A stretch of DNA of 64,000 bases from Streptomyces sp. NRRL S-244. Its GTDB lineage: Bacteria > Actinomycetota > Actinomycetes > Streptomycetales > Streptomycetaceae. The notes below the pieces were generated by a model that was given only the letters and a program-made list of their open reading frames with translations, was not told the origin of the DNA and did no database searches. The position numbers and the translations under genes are program-made. Location: assembly GCF_000717915.1 (NCBI RefSeq), contig NZ_JOCX01000007.1, forward strand, positions 161,662-225,661. Direction: 5' to 3'. Shown here one piece after another: positions 9,909 through 18,049 of the stretch. Within the stretch, counting starts at the first letter, position 1, and every line of letters begins with the position of its first letter.

Positions 9909-10703
9909 TCAGGCGGCGAGGGCCGAGGTGATCACGAGCGGCGGTTCGGCCCGCTCCGCGGTCCACGGGTAGCGGTGCAGGAGACCCGGGTCGGCGAGGG
10001 CCAGTGCCTCGTCCACCGTGGGCCGGCGCTGGGTGACGGCGCGGAAGCGGGCGCTCTCGAGGAGGACCGGCAGCCGGTCGACGGGCCAGGCGTGGTTGCG
10101 TACCTCCTGCCAGGTCCCGTCCGTGCGCCGCAGCCGGAGCGGCATCTCCTCGCCCGGCCGGTACGAGGCACCCGCGGTGCCCACGCGCAGCGAGGCGTAC
10201 TCCAGCTCCGTGCACGTGGGGTCGGTGGACAGCAGGACGAGCGGGGCTCCGGGCCGCAGCAGGCGGCGGATCTCGGCGAACACCCCGAGCAGGGCCTCCT
10301 CGGTCGGCAGCGAGGCCAGGACGTGATTGCACATCACCGCGTCCGCGCACCCGTCGGGCAGGCCGGTCACCCGGCCGTCCCTGACCAGGTGGAACTCCGC
10401 CACCGCCGTCGCCGTGCTGCGGGCCAGCGCCAGCATCTCGGCCGACGTGTCCACGCCCAGCACCCGCGCGCCCAGCACTCGCGCCGCCCGGTCGGCGACC
10501 CGGCCGGGCCCGCAGCCGTAGTCCACGAGCACACCGTCCGTGCCGATCCGGCGGGACAGCGCCTCGAACACGAACGGATAGCCGAGCAGCCAGTCGGTGG
10601 CCGCCTCCACCGCCGCGAACGCCTCCGCCCCGGCAGGCCCGGACCAGGCGCCGCCCTCTTCCTCGTGTCCGTCTTCCGCATGTCCCTCTGACGCGTTGTT
10701 CAC
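9909..10703 (-). CDS. Class I SAM-dependent methyltransferase
   Basis: The 264-residue protein has SAM-binding motif I in VLVDYGCGPGRVAD, an acidic residue at the end of strand 2 (LGVDTSAEML) and the motif IV region DAVMCNHVLASLP. It is cytoplasmic and its substrate is unknown. The first 20 residues are acidic and probably flexible. The gene lies 17 bp upstream of the exo-glucosaminidase gene on the same strand, so they are probably co-transcribed, although a cytoplasmic methyltransferase and an exported hydrolase have no obvious common job. It is divergent from the aminotransferase gene. Confidence 0.88.
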   Translation of the reverse strand: MNNASEGHAEDGHEEEGGAWSGPAGAEAFAAVEAATDWLLGYPFVFEALSRRIGTDGVLVDYGCGPGRVADRAARVLGARVLGVDTSAEMLALARSTATAVAEFHLVRDGRVTGLPDGCADAVMCNHVLASLPTEEALLGVFAEIRRLLRPGAPLVLLSTDPTCTELEYASLRVGTAGASYRPGEEMPLRLRRTDGTWQEVRNHAWPVDRLPVLLESARFRAVTQRRPTVDEALALADPGLLHRYPWTAERAEPPLVITSALAA

Positions 10704-10885
10704 AGCTCCCCACTATCGGCCCGGCGGGCCGGACGGCGGTTGCGGCGCGCCCGTCCGGCACCCCGACGGCGAGGGTCGGCCAACCGGGGCGAGTGCGGTG
10801 TTCCACCGGGGCGGCTGGTGTTTCCGGCCACGCGAGCCGGGCAGTGTGGTGGGCCCAGGCCCTCGAACGACGCGAAAGGCACGCC

Positions 10886-12046
10886 ATGACCTCGCCCGTC
10901 GGCAGCGAGCCGCTCCCCAACGCCCGCGAGCTGTTCGACATCCCCGACGGCATCGCCTACTTCAACACCGCCAGCGTGGCACCGACGCTGCGCACCGGAC
11001 TCGTCGCGGGCGAGGCCGCCCTGCTCAAACGTGCCCAGCCCTGGCGGCTCCTGGGCCCCGACTGGTTCAGCGGGGCCGAGGAGCGCCGGGCACTGTTCGC
11101 GGGCCTCATCGGGGCCACCGCCGACGACATCGCCCTCGTACCGGCGACCAGCTACGGGTTCGCGGTGGCCGCCGCCAACCTGACGGCGCGGGCCGGCAGC
11201 CGGATCCTGGTCCTCGACGGCGAGTACCCGTCAGGGATCTACACCTGGTGGCGGTTCGCCGAGCGTACGGGGGCCTCGATGCTCACCGTCCGGCGCGAGC
11301 CCGGCCAGACCTGGACCGAGGCCGTCCTGGACGCCCTCGACGACACCGTGGCCGTGGTCTCGGTGCCCCGGGTGCACTGGACGGACGGCGCCCTGCTCGA
11401 CCTGGACCGGATCGCCGAAGCCACCCGGGCCGCCGGCGCCGCCCTGGTCATCGACGCCAGCCAGTCCGCCGGTGCCATCCCGATCGACATGGGCACGCTG
11501 CGGCCCGACTTCCTCGTCAGCGTCGGCTACAAGTGGCTGCTCGGCCCCTTCGGGCTCGGCTACCTGTACGTGGCTCCGGACCGGCAGGAGGGGCGGCCGC
11601 TGGAGGAGAACTGGATCGTGCGCAAGGACTCCGACGACTTCGGGCGGCTCGTCGAGTACCGCACCGAATACCAGCCCGGAGCCCGCCGCTTCGACGTGGG
11701 CGCGCGCACCGCCTTCGAACTCACCCCCATGGCGCTCGCCGCCCTGGAACAGCTGTCGGCCTGGACCGTCCCCCGGGTCGCCGTCACCCTGGCGGCCACC
11801 ACGGCCCGTATCGCCTCGGCGGCGCGGGAGCGGGGGCTGCCGGTCCCGTCGCCGCGCGGCCCGCACATGCTCGGCATCACGGTCCCCGACGGACTCCAGA
11901 AGCGCGTGGTGGCGGCGCTGGAGGAGGCGAACGTGTTCGTCGGGGCCCGCGGCTCGGCCATCCGCATCAGCCCCCATCTCCACACCACCGGCGCCGACAT
12001 CGAACAACTGCTGAGCGCGCTGGACGCCGCGTTGAACCGGCCGTGA
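10886..12046 (+). CDS. Class V PLP-dependent aminotransferase
   Basis: The 386-residue protein has the fold-type I pattern of the class V (NifS/IscS/kynureninase-like) group: AYFNTASVAPTLRTG at the N-terminus, ATSYGFAVAAANL, the PLP-contacting ALVIDASQSAGAIPIDM, and the Schiff-base lysine in SVGYKWLLGPFGLGYLY. The substrate cannot be told; some members are cysteine desulfurases, but the conserved Cys loop of those is not evident here. I chose the ATG at 10886, which begins a normal N-terminus; an in-frame ATG 93 bp earlier would add a compositionally odd segment. The gene is monocistronic and divergent from the methyltransferase gene. Confidence 0.9.
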   Translation: MTSPVGSEPLPNARELFDIPDGIAYFNTASVAPTLRTGLVAGEAALLKRAQPWRLLGPDWFSGAEERRALFAGLIGATADDIALVPATSYGFAVAAANLTARAGSRILVLDGEYPSGIYTWWRFAERTGASMLTVRREPGQTWTEAVLDALDDTVAVVSVPRVHWTDGALLDLDRIAEATRAAGAALVIDASQSAGAIPIDMGTLRPDFLVSVGYKWLLGPFGLGYLYVAPDRQEGRPLEENWIVRKDSDDFGRLVEYRTEYQPGARRFDVGARTAFELTPMALAALEQLSAWTVPRVAVTLAATTARIASAARERGLPVPSPRGPHMLGITVPDGLQKRVVAALEEANVFVGARGSAIRISPHLHTTGADIEQLLSALDAALNRP

Positions 12047-12152
12047 GCCGGCCGTGCAGTCGTTCTGGTGGAAACGCACGCCTGTGCGTAGGATTCCGGC
12101 GTCCCATCGCACCTTGAACGCAGCTGTCCACAAAGCGAGTTCGGAGGTCCTG

Positions 12153-12566
12153 TTGAGATCGAACCAGCGTGTCCCGCGTCGATTAGCGGCCTTGGCCGTC
12201 GGCTTGGCGGCCGTCCTGGCCGCTCCCGTCGGCTCGTCGGCCGCGGCTGCCGCGCAGCCGGCCGCGCCCGCGGTCACCGCGGTGGCCGCCGCCCCGGCGG
12301 TGGCCTTCCCCGGCAACCAGGTCAACTACCAGTACGACAGCGCCCGGCTCCAGATGTCCGCCACCGGCGGCACGACCCCGTATTCCTGGTCGGCGGTCAG
12401 CCTGCCGACCGGCCTCACGATCAACGCCTCGACCGGGCTGATCTCCGGCGTGCTGCGCGGCAGCGGCACCCGTACCGTGACGGTCACGGCGAAGGACGCG
12501 GTCGGCGCCACGGGCTCCACCACGTTCACCTGGCGCGTGATCCGCGACGCCTGCCCCCGCTGCTGA
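12153..12566 (+). CDS. Small secreted protein with putative Ig (He_PIG-like) domain
   Basis: The start is a TTG placed 5 nt after GGAGG at 12143-12147, giving a 137-residue product. It has a Sec signal (RSNQRVPRRLAALAVGLAAV, then an Ala-rich region to about residue 35). The mature part contains the putative Ig motif LPTGLTINASTGLISGVLRG, seen in cadherin-like and He_PIG repeats, and ends in RDACPRC with two Cys. Such single domains are usually extracellular adhesion or carbohydrate-binding modules. There is no partner gene. A strong hairpin follows. Confidence 0.75.
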   Translation: MRSNQRVPRRLAALAVGLAAVLAAPVGSSAAAAAQPAAPAVTAVAAAPAVAFPGNQVNYQYDSARLQMSATGGTTPYSWSAVSLPTGLTINASTGLISGVLRGSGTRTVTVTAKDAVGATGSTTFTWRVIRDACPRC

Positions 12567-12579
12567 ACCGCCGCTCGGA

Positions 12580-12636
12580 GCCCCGCGTCGCGGGCGGCGC
12601 CGGCGCGCGCCGCGGCGGCCGCCCGCGACGCGGGGC
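12580..12636 (+). terminator. Strong hairpin, likely terminator
   Basis: A perfect 19-bp inverted repeat (GCCCCGCGTCGCGGGCGGC and its complement) with a 19-nt GC-rich loop lies 14 bp after the stop of the secreted Ig-fold gene. There is no U-run, as is common for Streptomyces terminators. Confidence 0.75.
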
Positions 12637-12695
12637 ACCCCCGGAAACCATCCGTGCGCCCTGCGGCGTCCCTGCGGGGGAGGGGGGTGGTGTTC

Positions 12696-13277
12696 ATGTC
12701 AGAGGCTGAGCCGCGGGTGCGGGGGCTCGCCGCGTTGGTGCCCGTCGTGGCGGCCGCGGCCCTGTACGGCTGGGCGCACTGGTGCTACGCCGGCGCCTCG
12801 GCGCCGTCCGGCACGGTCGCGCTGGTGGGCGGAGCGGTCCTGGTCGTCGGCGCCTCGGTGGTGTACTTCGCCTGCGTCGACGGGAGCCGGAGCGTCTTCG
12901 GGGCGATCTTTCTGGCCCTGGGGCTGCTGCTCACCGTGACGGCCACGGACCAGGCGGCGGCGCGCGCGGAGGTCGCCCTGTGCGTCGTACGCGAGGTGCA
13001 GGAGCAGAAGACGAGCTCCGCCGGCGAGGGCCTCCCGGGCGAGAGGATCGTCTACCGCCACGTACTGAACTGCCCCGGCGGCTATCCGGACGAGCTCGCG
13101 GACGACCGGCGCATCGCGGCCGCGGGCGGGGAGGTCCGCGTCGCCTACGACCCCCGGCACCGGGTGTCCCCGGCGCCGGAGGGTGCGAACTCGCCCTGGG
13201 CGGCCGCTCTGGGCGCCGTGGCCCTGCTCGCCCTGAGCGCGCTGCTGGCCGGCGCCGGCCGCATCCGGGAGCCGTAG
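12696..13277 (+). CDS. Membrane protein of unknown function
   Basis: The 193-residue protein has three membrane segments in the first 100 residues (AALVPVVAAAALYGWAHW, VALVGGAVLVVGASVVYF, FGAIFLALGLLLTVTA), an external-type domain with two Cys (LCVVREVQ, LNCPGGYP), and a fourth segment near the C-terminus. The soluble domain (about residues 100-165) looks like a short beta-rich module. The ATG at 12696 follows a run of G residues; in-frame GTGs just upstream are possible. I do not recognise a family. It is convergent with the SRPBCC gene. Confidence 0.75.
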   Translation: MSEAEPRVRGLAALVPVVAAAALYGWAHWCYAGASAPSGTVALVGGAVLVVGASVVYFACVDGSRSVFGAIFLALGLLLTVTATDQAAARAEVALCVVREVQEQKTSSAGEGLPGERIVYRHVLNCPGGYPDELADDRRIAAAGGEVRVAYDPRHRVSPAPEGANSPWAAALGAVALLALSALLAGAGRIREP

Positions 13278-13297
13278 ACCTCCCGACGCGGAGCGGG

Positions 13298-13939
13298 TTA
13301 TTCCGGCTTCGGGGGTACGTAGAACTCGGTCGTCGCGTGCACCGCCGCGGCCACGGCCGCAGCCGGCTCACCGGACGCCGTGTGCGCCTCGCCCCAGGCC
13401 TCGCTGCTGCCCGTCATGAACGCCCGGGCATCGTCCGACGCCATCCACGCGACCGCCTCCGACGGGTGTACGGAATTGCCCGCCAGGTGCATCCCGAGCC
13501 CCAGTACGGTGAGGTCCCAGCCGACACCGACCGCCCCGGGCCCGTACTGGCCCCAGAACTTCGGGTCCACCACCGCGACGTGTTCGAGCTCGAAGACGGT
13601 CCGCTCCGCGCCCTCGGGAGTCAGCCGCACCTCCACCTCGCTGAACCCGGGCGCCTGGCCCATCACCCAGCTCACCCGCAGCAGCCTCGGCGGCTCGCAC
13701 CGCAGGATCTCCCCGCCCGCGTTCCCCTCCAGCTGGTAGCGCCCGCCCGGCCGCAGGTCGCCGCTGACCGGGAGGAACCACCGCCCGAGCCGGTCCGGAC
13801 TCGTACAGGCGTCCCATACGTCCTCGACGCCGGCCGGGTACGTACGGCGCAGCAGTACGGTCCGCGCCTCCTCGCCACCCGCCTCGCGGCGGCCGACCTC
13901 GCGGTGGATGTCGTTGATCTGTCCGACGATGTCGCTCAT
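13298..13939 (-). CDS. SRPBCC (AHSA1-like) family protein
   Basis: The 213-residue protein has the AHSA1/START-like pattern: VLLRRTYPAGVEDVWDACTSPDRLGRWF near residue 30, then GDLRPGGRYQLEGN and a long beta-sheet core with EVEVRLTPEGAERTVFELEH. These proteins bind hydrophobic ligands in a deep pocket and often sit behind ArsR regulators, as here: its ATG overlaps the stop of the arsR-like gene (ATGA). Expression is therefore likely controlled by that regulator. The ligand is not known. Confidence 0.9.
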   Translation of the reverse strand: MSDIVGQINDIHREVGRREAGGEEARTVLLRRTYPAGVEDVWDACTSPDRLGRWFLPVSGDLRPGGRYQLEGNAGGEILRCEPPRLLRVSWVMGQAPGFSEVEVRLTPEGAERTVFELEHVAVVDPKFWGQYGPGAVGVGWDLTVLGLGMHLAGNSVHPSEAVAWMASDDARAFMTGSSEAWGEAHTASGEPAAAVAAAVHATTEFYVPPKPE

Positions 13940-14295
13940 CGCGCTTCTCCTCGTTCCTGTTCCCGCCGCTCGCGGCGGCCCCGCGCGAGCTCCGTGCCCA
14001 GCGCGTCCAACCGCTGCTCCCAGAAGCCGCGGAACCTGTCCAGCCAGGCGTCCACCTCGCGCAAGGGCTCGGCCTGGACTGCGTACAACCGCCGGGTCCC
14101 TTCCGCCCGTACGACGGCGAAGCCGCTCTCCCGCAGCACCCGCAGGTGCTGCGACACGGCGGGCTGAGAGATCCCGAACTCTTTCCGGATCACTTCGCTG
14201 ACGGCCCCGGACGGCTGCTCGCCGGCGGCGAGCAGCTCCAATATCCGGCGCCGCACGGGGTCTCCGAGAACATCAAAGGCGTGCACGGCCGCCAC
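13936..14295 (-). CDS. ArsR-family transcriptional regulator
   Basis: The 119-residue winged-helix repressor shows FDVLGDPVRRRILELLAAGE (helix 1) and the recognition helix in FGISQPAVSQHLRVLRESG, then the wing VRAEGTRRLYAV. No metal-binding Cys cluster is visible, so it belongs to the metal-independent group found with AHSA1-like partners. The start is a GTG with GAGGAG upstream. A 12-bp palindrome lies 14-25 bp upstream of the start, where it would cover its own promoter. Confidence 0.92.
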   Translation of the reverse strand: MAAVHAFDVLGDPVRRRILELLAAGEQPSGAVSEVIRKEFGISQPAVSQHLRVLRESGFAVVRAEGTRRLYAVQAEPLREVDAWLDRFRGFWEQRLDALGTELARGRRERREQERGEAR

Positions 14296-14308
14296 TATGC
14301 CACTCCTC

Positions 14309-14320
14309 GCTTATATAAGC
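14309..14320. promoter_or_regulatory. Palindromic operator for the ArsR-type repressor
   Basis: GCTTATATAAGC is a perfect 12-bp palindrome in otherwise GC-rich DNA, directly upstream of the arsR-type start. A further partial copy (GGCTTAGATA) starts a few bases away at 14324. It also contains an AT-rich -10-like element, so binding would block the promoter. The assignment to this regulator is inferred from position. Confidence 0.6.
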
Positions 14321-14492
14321 AATGGCTTAGATAGCTGGGGCCGTGGCCGACGGCGACGGCCTCGCCGATCGAGTGAATCCGCTTCCCGGACGGACACGCC
14401 ACCGCGGCCTGCCGGGCGGACGGATGACGGGGCCGGTACGGTCCGGTTCCGTTCAGTTCGGTTCGACGCATCGAGGACGAGGAGGGCCGGAC

Positions 14493-15914
14493 GTGCCCAT
14501 CGCAACCGTCAACCCCGCGAACGGCGAGACGCTCAAGACCTTCGACGAGCTGGACGCCGGGCAGATCGAGCAGTGCCTGGCGGCCGCCCACGCGGCCTTC
14601 CGGACGTACCGCACGACCGGGTTCCCCGAGCGGGCCCGCCTCCTCGACCGCGCGGCCGACCTGCTGGACCACGACCAGGACGACATCGCCCGCACGATGA
14701 CGATCGAGATGGGCAAGCCGCTCGCCGCCGCCCGGGCCGAAGCGGCGAAGTGCGCGAAGGCCATGCGCTGGTACGCGCGCAACGCCGAGGAACTGCTGGC
14801 CGACGAGCACCCCGCGCAGGCCGAGGTGGCGGACGCCGGAGCCTCCCGCGCCCGGGTCCACTACCGGCCCCTCGGCGTGGTCCTCGCCGTGATGCCGTGG
14901 AACTTCCCCCTCTGGCAGGTGGTCCGCTTCGCGGCGCCCGCTCTGATGGCGGGCAACGCGGGGCTGCTCAAGCACGCGTCGAACGTCCCGCAGACGGCGC
15001 TCTACCTGGGCGACCTCTTCCGGCGCGCCGGCTTCCCCGACGGGGTGTTCCAGACGCTGCTCGTGTCCTCCCGCGCCGTCGAGGGCATCCTGCGCGATCC
15101 CAGGGTCGCGGCGGCTACCCTCACCGGCAGCGAGCCGGCCGGCCGGGCCGTCGCGGCGGTCGCCGGCGACGAGGCGAAGAAGACCGTCCTGGAGCTCGGC
15201 GGCAGCGACCCCTTCGTGGTGATGCCGTCGGCCGACGTCGAACGGGCCGCGGCGGTCGCCGTCACGGCCCGGGTGCAGAACAACGGCCAGTCCTGCATCG
15301 CGGCCAAGCGGTTCCTCGTACACGCAGACGTCCACGAGGAGTTCACCCGCGCCTTCACGGCCCGGATGGCCGCGCTGACCATCGGCGACCCGCTGTCCCA
15401 GTCCACGGACGTCGGTCCGCTCGCCACCGAGCAGGGGCGCGCCGACGTCGAGGCCCTCGTCGAGGACGCCGTACGCCGCGGGGCGACGGCCCTGTGCGGC
15501 GGGCGGCGGCCGACCGGCCTGCCGGACGACCTGGCGCGGGGCTGGTTCTTCGAGCCGACCGTCCTCACCGGGATCACCCCGGAGATGCGCATCCACCACG
15601 AGGAGGCGTTCGGCCCGGTGGCCACCGTCTACCGGGTGCGGGACCTGGACGAGGCGGTGGAGCTCGCCAACGACACGCCCTTCGGCCTGAGTTCGAACGT
15701 CTGGACCCGCGACGAGGCGGAACAGGAGCGCTTCGTACGGGACATCGAGGCCGGCGGCGTCTTCTTCAACGGCATGACCGCCTCCCACCCGGCCCTGCCC
15801 TTCGGCGGTGTCAAGCGCTCGGGGTACGGGCGCGAGCTGTCGGGCCACGGCATCCGCGAGTTCTGCAACGCGACGACGGTCTGGCACGCGGCCGAGCCCG
15901 GCAACGGCGCGTAG
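14493..15914 (+). CDS. NAD(P)-dependent succinate-semialdehyde dehydrogenase
   Basis: The 473-residue protein is an aldehyde dehydrogenase of the succinate-semialdehyde branch (IATVNPANGETLKTFDEL, MTIEMGKPLAAARAEAAKCA). The general-base Glu is in LELGGSDPFVV and the catalytic Cys in NNGQSCIAAKRF; PFGGVKRSGYGRELS marks the C-terminus. It would oxidise succinic semialdehyde to succinate, for example in GABA breakdown, although related enzymes use other short aldehydes. The GTG at 14493 is preceded by GAGGAGGG; longer in-frame starts add a non-conserved segment. There is no GABA aminotransferase nearby. The 170 bp between it and the arsR-type gene hold the palindrome described separately. Confidence 0.9.
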   Translation: MPIATVNPANGETLKTFDELDAGQIEQCLAAAHAAFRTYRTTGFPERARLLDRAADLLDHDQDDIARTMTIEMGKPLAAARAEAAKCAKAMRWYARNAEELLADEHPAQAEVADAGASRARVHYRPLGVVLAVMPWNFPLWQVVRFAAPALMAGNAGLLKHASNVPQTALYLGDLFRRAGFPDGVFQTLLVSSRAVEGILRDPRVAAATLTGSEPAGRAVAAVAGDEAKKTVLELGGSDPFVVMPSADVERAAAVAVTARVQNNGQSCIAAKRFLVHADVHEEFTRAFTARMAALTIGDPLSQSTDVGPLATEQGRADVEALVEDAVRRGATALCGGRRPTGLPDDLARGWFFEPTVLTGITPEMRIHHEEAFGPVATVYRVRDLDEAVELANDTPFGLSSNVWTRDEAEQERFVRDIEAGGVFFNGMTASHPALPFGGVKRSGYGRELSGHGIREFCNATTVWHAAEPGNGA

Positions 15915-15945
15915 GCGCTGCCCGGGCCGGAGGCGGCGCTCGGGC

Positions 15946-16299
15946 TCAGGCGCGGTGCGAGATGCCCCTGTAGTAGCCGCTCAGGGTGCTGTGGTACGCC
16001 GGGTCCCCGAGGTGTTTGTCCTTGTCGAACTCCGGGGCGGACTTGATCTGCTCCTTGGTGAGGTCGACGTGGATCGTGTGCTCGTCCATGTCGATGCGGC
16101 TGACGGTGCCGGCCGGCAGCAGTACGTGCCTGCCGAAGATCCACGGACCGGTGTCGACCACGAGGTGGGACGAGTCGGCTTCGTCCGAGTGCTTGTCGAC
16201 CTTGCCGATGGAGCCGTCCAGCGCCTCGACCTCGTAACCGGTCAGGTCGGTCCCCGCCGGGCGTCCCGATGTCTCACGGTAGATCCACAGACTGGTCAT
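15946..16299 (-). CDS. PRC-barrel domain protein
   Basis: The 117-residue protein carries a PRC-barrel core (TDLTGYEVEALDGSIGKVDK, HVLLPAGTVSRIDMDEHTI) of the kind common in small actinobacterial stress-associated proteins. PRC barrels bind RNA, protein or lipid partners and the role here is unknown. The tail (AYHSTLSGYYRGISHRA) is a short conserved helix often seen in these proteins. It is convergent with the dehydrogenase gene, 31 bp away. Confidence 0.85.
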   Translation of the reverse strand: MTSLWIYRETSGRPAGTDLTGYEVEALDGSIGKVDKHSDEADSSHLVVDTGPWIFGRHVLLPAGTVSRIDMDEHTIHVDLTKEQIKSAPEFDKDKHLGDPAYHSTLSGYYRGISHRA

Positions 16300-16461
16300 G
16301 GCGTTCCGCTCCTCCGTCCTGCTCGATCGCTTCCACGGGCGCGCCTGCCCAGCCGTCCCCGCCCCACACCTCGGCCCGGTCGGGCCGACCGCGCGTACCG
16401 GCCGGGCCGAGCGCCCGCCGCACTACAGGTTTCACTCCGGCATCGGGGGTAGGGGCCATGC

Positions 16462-16998
16462 GTGAACGAGCTGAAGGGGTCAGGTGCCCGGACGAGGCGG
16501 CTCGGCCTGTACGGCGCCGCCGCGGTGGTCGGGCGATGCCGGGCCTTCTGCCGCGGCGCGATCGAGGACTGGGCCTGGCCCGCACCGGAACACCACGGCG
16601 GGCTCACGGACGAGGAACGGGCCGCCGTCGTCGAGGACGTCCTGCTGCTGGTATCCGAGGCGGTGACCAACGCGGTCAGGCACGGGGGAGGCCCCACGGA
16701 GCTCGTACTGAGACTCGGCCCCTCCGGCCCGGACGCCGCGCTCCGGCGAGCGGGAGACCTGCGGATCGAGGTCAGCGACGCCAGCCGTGCGCTGCCGCGG
16801 CTCCGGACCCCGACCGTGCGGGGGCTGCCCGGCGGGTACGGCCTGATGGTGATGAACCTGCTGGCCAGGCGCTGGGGAGTGATGCCGCGCGACGGGGGGA
16901 AGACCGTCTGGTTCGAGGTGGCGGCCCCGGCTCCGGCCCGCGCGGCGCATTCGTTCCCCGACGGGTCGCCGCAGGCGCGGCGCGGGCGCTGGACCTAG
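16462..16998 (+). CDS. GHKL ATPase, anti-sigma-factor kinase type
   Basis: The 178-residue protein is a single HATPase domain like the SpoIIAB/RsbW group. The N box is LLVSEAVTNAVRHGGG near residue 70, the D box is RIEVSDASRALPR, and GGYGLMVMNLLARRWGV is the G-rich lid. Such proteins bind a sigma factor and release it when an anti-anti-sigma (STAS) partner takes over. The start is a GTG with a GGGG-rich upstream site. The end is convergent with a STAS gene and the two stop codons share a CTAG. No sigma-factor gene is present in the window. Confidence 0.88.
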   Translation: MNELKGSGARTRRLGLYGAAAVVGRCRAFCRGAIEDWAWPAPEHHGGLTDEERAAVVEDVLLLVSEAVTNAVRHGGGPTELVLRLGPSGPDAALRRAGDLRIEVSDASRALPRLRTPTVRGLPGGYGLMVMNLLARRWGVMPRDGGKTVWFEVAAPAPARAAHSFPDGSPQARRGRWT

Positions 16999-17375
16999 CC
17001 GGGGCCCGAGCCGTTCGGGAAGTACGCGAGGGTGCCCGTCAGCTCGAGCAGCCGCGATACCCGGGCACTGGTGTTCCGGACCCGGAAGCGGGGCGCGCGG
17101 TGGTCGCGATCGACGCCTGATTCCAGGCGGGCCCGCAGGAGGACGTTCAGGCACGCGCAGTCACAGAAGGTGACGCCGGCCAAATCGAGCACCAGTCCTT
17201 CGGGATAGGCGCGCAGGGCGGAGACCAGAGCGTCCCGGAGTTCGGTGGCGCAGTCCTGATCGATCTCTCCGGCGAGGACGACGAGTGCGCCGCCCGTGCC
17301 GTCCGGTTCCACACGGAGGGTCGACCTTACGTCGCCCGTCCATGCCGACGTCGTGGGTTCCCGAGCTGGAGACAT
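16995..17375 (-). CDS. STAS-domain anti-anti-sigma factor-like protein lacking the phospho-serine
   Basis: The 126-residue protein has the STAS fold (LVVLAGEIDQDCATELRDALV, GLVLDLAGVTFCDCACLNVLL). In SpoIIAA-like proteins the loop reads D-S-S-G-L and the first Ser is phosphorylated by the partner kinase; here the loop is D-C-A-C-L, so this site is missing. I chose the ATG at 17375 because GGGAG lies just upstream; an in-frame ATG at 17444 would add 23 residues. It faces the GHKL kinase gene tail to tail. Its upstream region contains the 14-bp repeat array. Confidence 0.85.
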   Translation of the reverse strand: MSPAREPTTSAWTGDVRSTLRVEPDGTGGALVVLAGEIDQDCATELRDALVSALRAYPEGLVLDLAGVTFCDCACLNVLLRARLESGVDRDHRAPRFRVRNTSARVSRLLELTGTLAYFPNGSGPG

Positions 17376-17433
17376 CTCCCGACTCCCTTGGCCCAGTCGG
17401 ATCGCTGCCACCTCGATCGTGCGCCGCGAGTCG

Positions 17434-17545
17434 TCATGCGTCAAGGATTACTGGAAAAGTATTTCGCGTCTTTCCTTACGCGTCTTGCATTACGCGTTTC
17501 GTCTCACGCGATCCGGCTTACGCGACTTGTCTCACACGAATGGAG
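17434..17545. repeat. Eight-copy 14-bp direct repeat array (operator or iteron-like)
   Basis: Seven-base motifs start exactly every 14 bp at 17434, 17448, 17462, 17476, 17490, 17504, 17518 and 17532: TCATGCG, TTACTGG, TTTCGCG, TTACGCG, TTACGCG, TCACGCG, TTACGCG, TCACACG. The consensus is T(T/C)ACGCG followed by seven less conserved bases that often contain CTTG or TCGT. The array fills the divergent space between the STAS gene and the winged-helix gene. The centre copies are best conserved and the outer ones degenerate. I interpret it as a multi-site operator, most likely for the adjacent winged-helix protein. Confidence 0.8.
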
Positions 17546-17562
17546 CGGCGCATGATGGAGGC

Positions 17563-17877
17563 ATGGAAAGCAGCTCAGAGCGCCGTCCTTCCTGGACCTT
17601 CCTGACCAACCACGCACGGGTCCTGGTGGCGATCTCCCGCGATCCCGGCGTCCGGCTGCGCGATGTCGCGCTCACGTGCGGACTCACCGAGCGCACGGTC
17701 CAGGCGATCGTCGCCGACCTCGAAACGGACGGCTACCTGACCCGCTCGCGCGACGGCAGGCGCAACCGCTACGAAATCGCGGAAGGGGCGATGTTCCGGC
17801 ACCCCGCAGAAGCCGGTCACGAGATCGCCGGCCTGCTCTCCCTGCTCGCCGAGGACACGTCCCCGCTGGGAAGGTGA
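17563..17877 (+). CDS. Winged helix-turn-helix regulator
   Basis: The 104-residue protein is essentially one MarR/GntR-like winged helix: WTFLTNHARVLVAISRDPG (helix 1), LRDVALTCGLTERTVQAIVA (helix-turn-helix) and ETDGYLTRSRDGRRNRYEI (wing). No ligand domain is visible. The ATG has an over-close GGAGG one base upstream; GGAGCGG at 17542 is a second candidate. It lies 17 bp after the end of a striking 14-bp repeat array, so autoregulation is likely. Confidence 0.85.
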   Translation: MESSSERRPSWTFLTNHARVLVAISRDPGVRLRDVALTCGLTERTVQAIVADLETDGYLTRSRDGRRNRYEIAEGAMFRHPAEAGHEIAGLLSLLAEDTSPLGR

Positions 17878-18049
17878 CCACGCGTCCCGCGCGCAGATGC
17901 CTGACGCGGGACACCCGTACGGGGGAGAAGGCCGCGGCCGGCCAAGGCGAACGGGCCACAGCCGCCGGGGGAGTGCGAAGTTGCCCGTGGCGGTCGGTGG
18001 ACACGGCCGTCGCGCCCCGTCCCGTCCCCGGATGCCCGAGGAGCCGGCC

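Noticed and set aside
9892..10953. Extension of the exo-glucosaminidase frame upstream to 10953
   Set aside because: The extra 354 codons lie over the methyltransferase gene and are Arg/Ala-rich. The GTG at 9891 with a good ribosome site and a signal peptide is the natural start.
17434..17545. CRISPR-like array
   Set aside because: Repeats are only 7 bp with 7-bp spacers and no cas genes occur nearby. It is better explained as an operator array.
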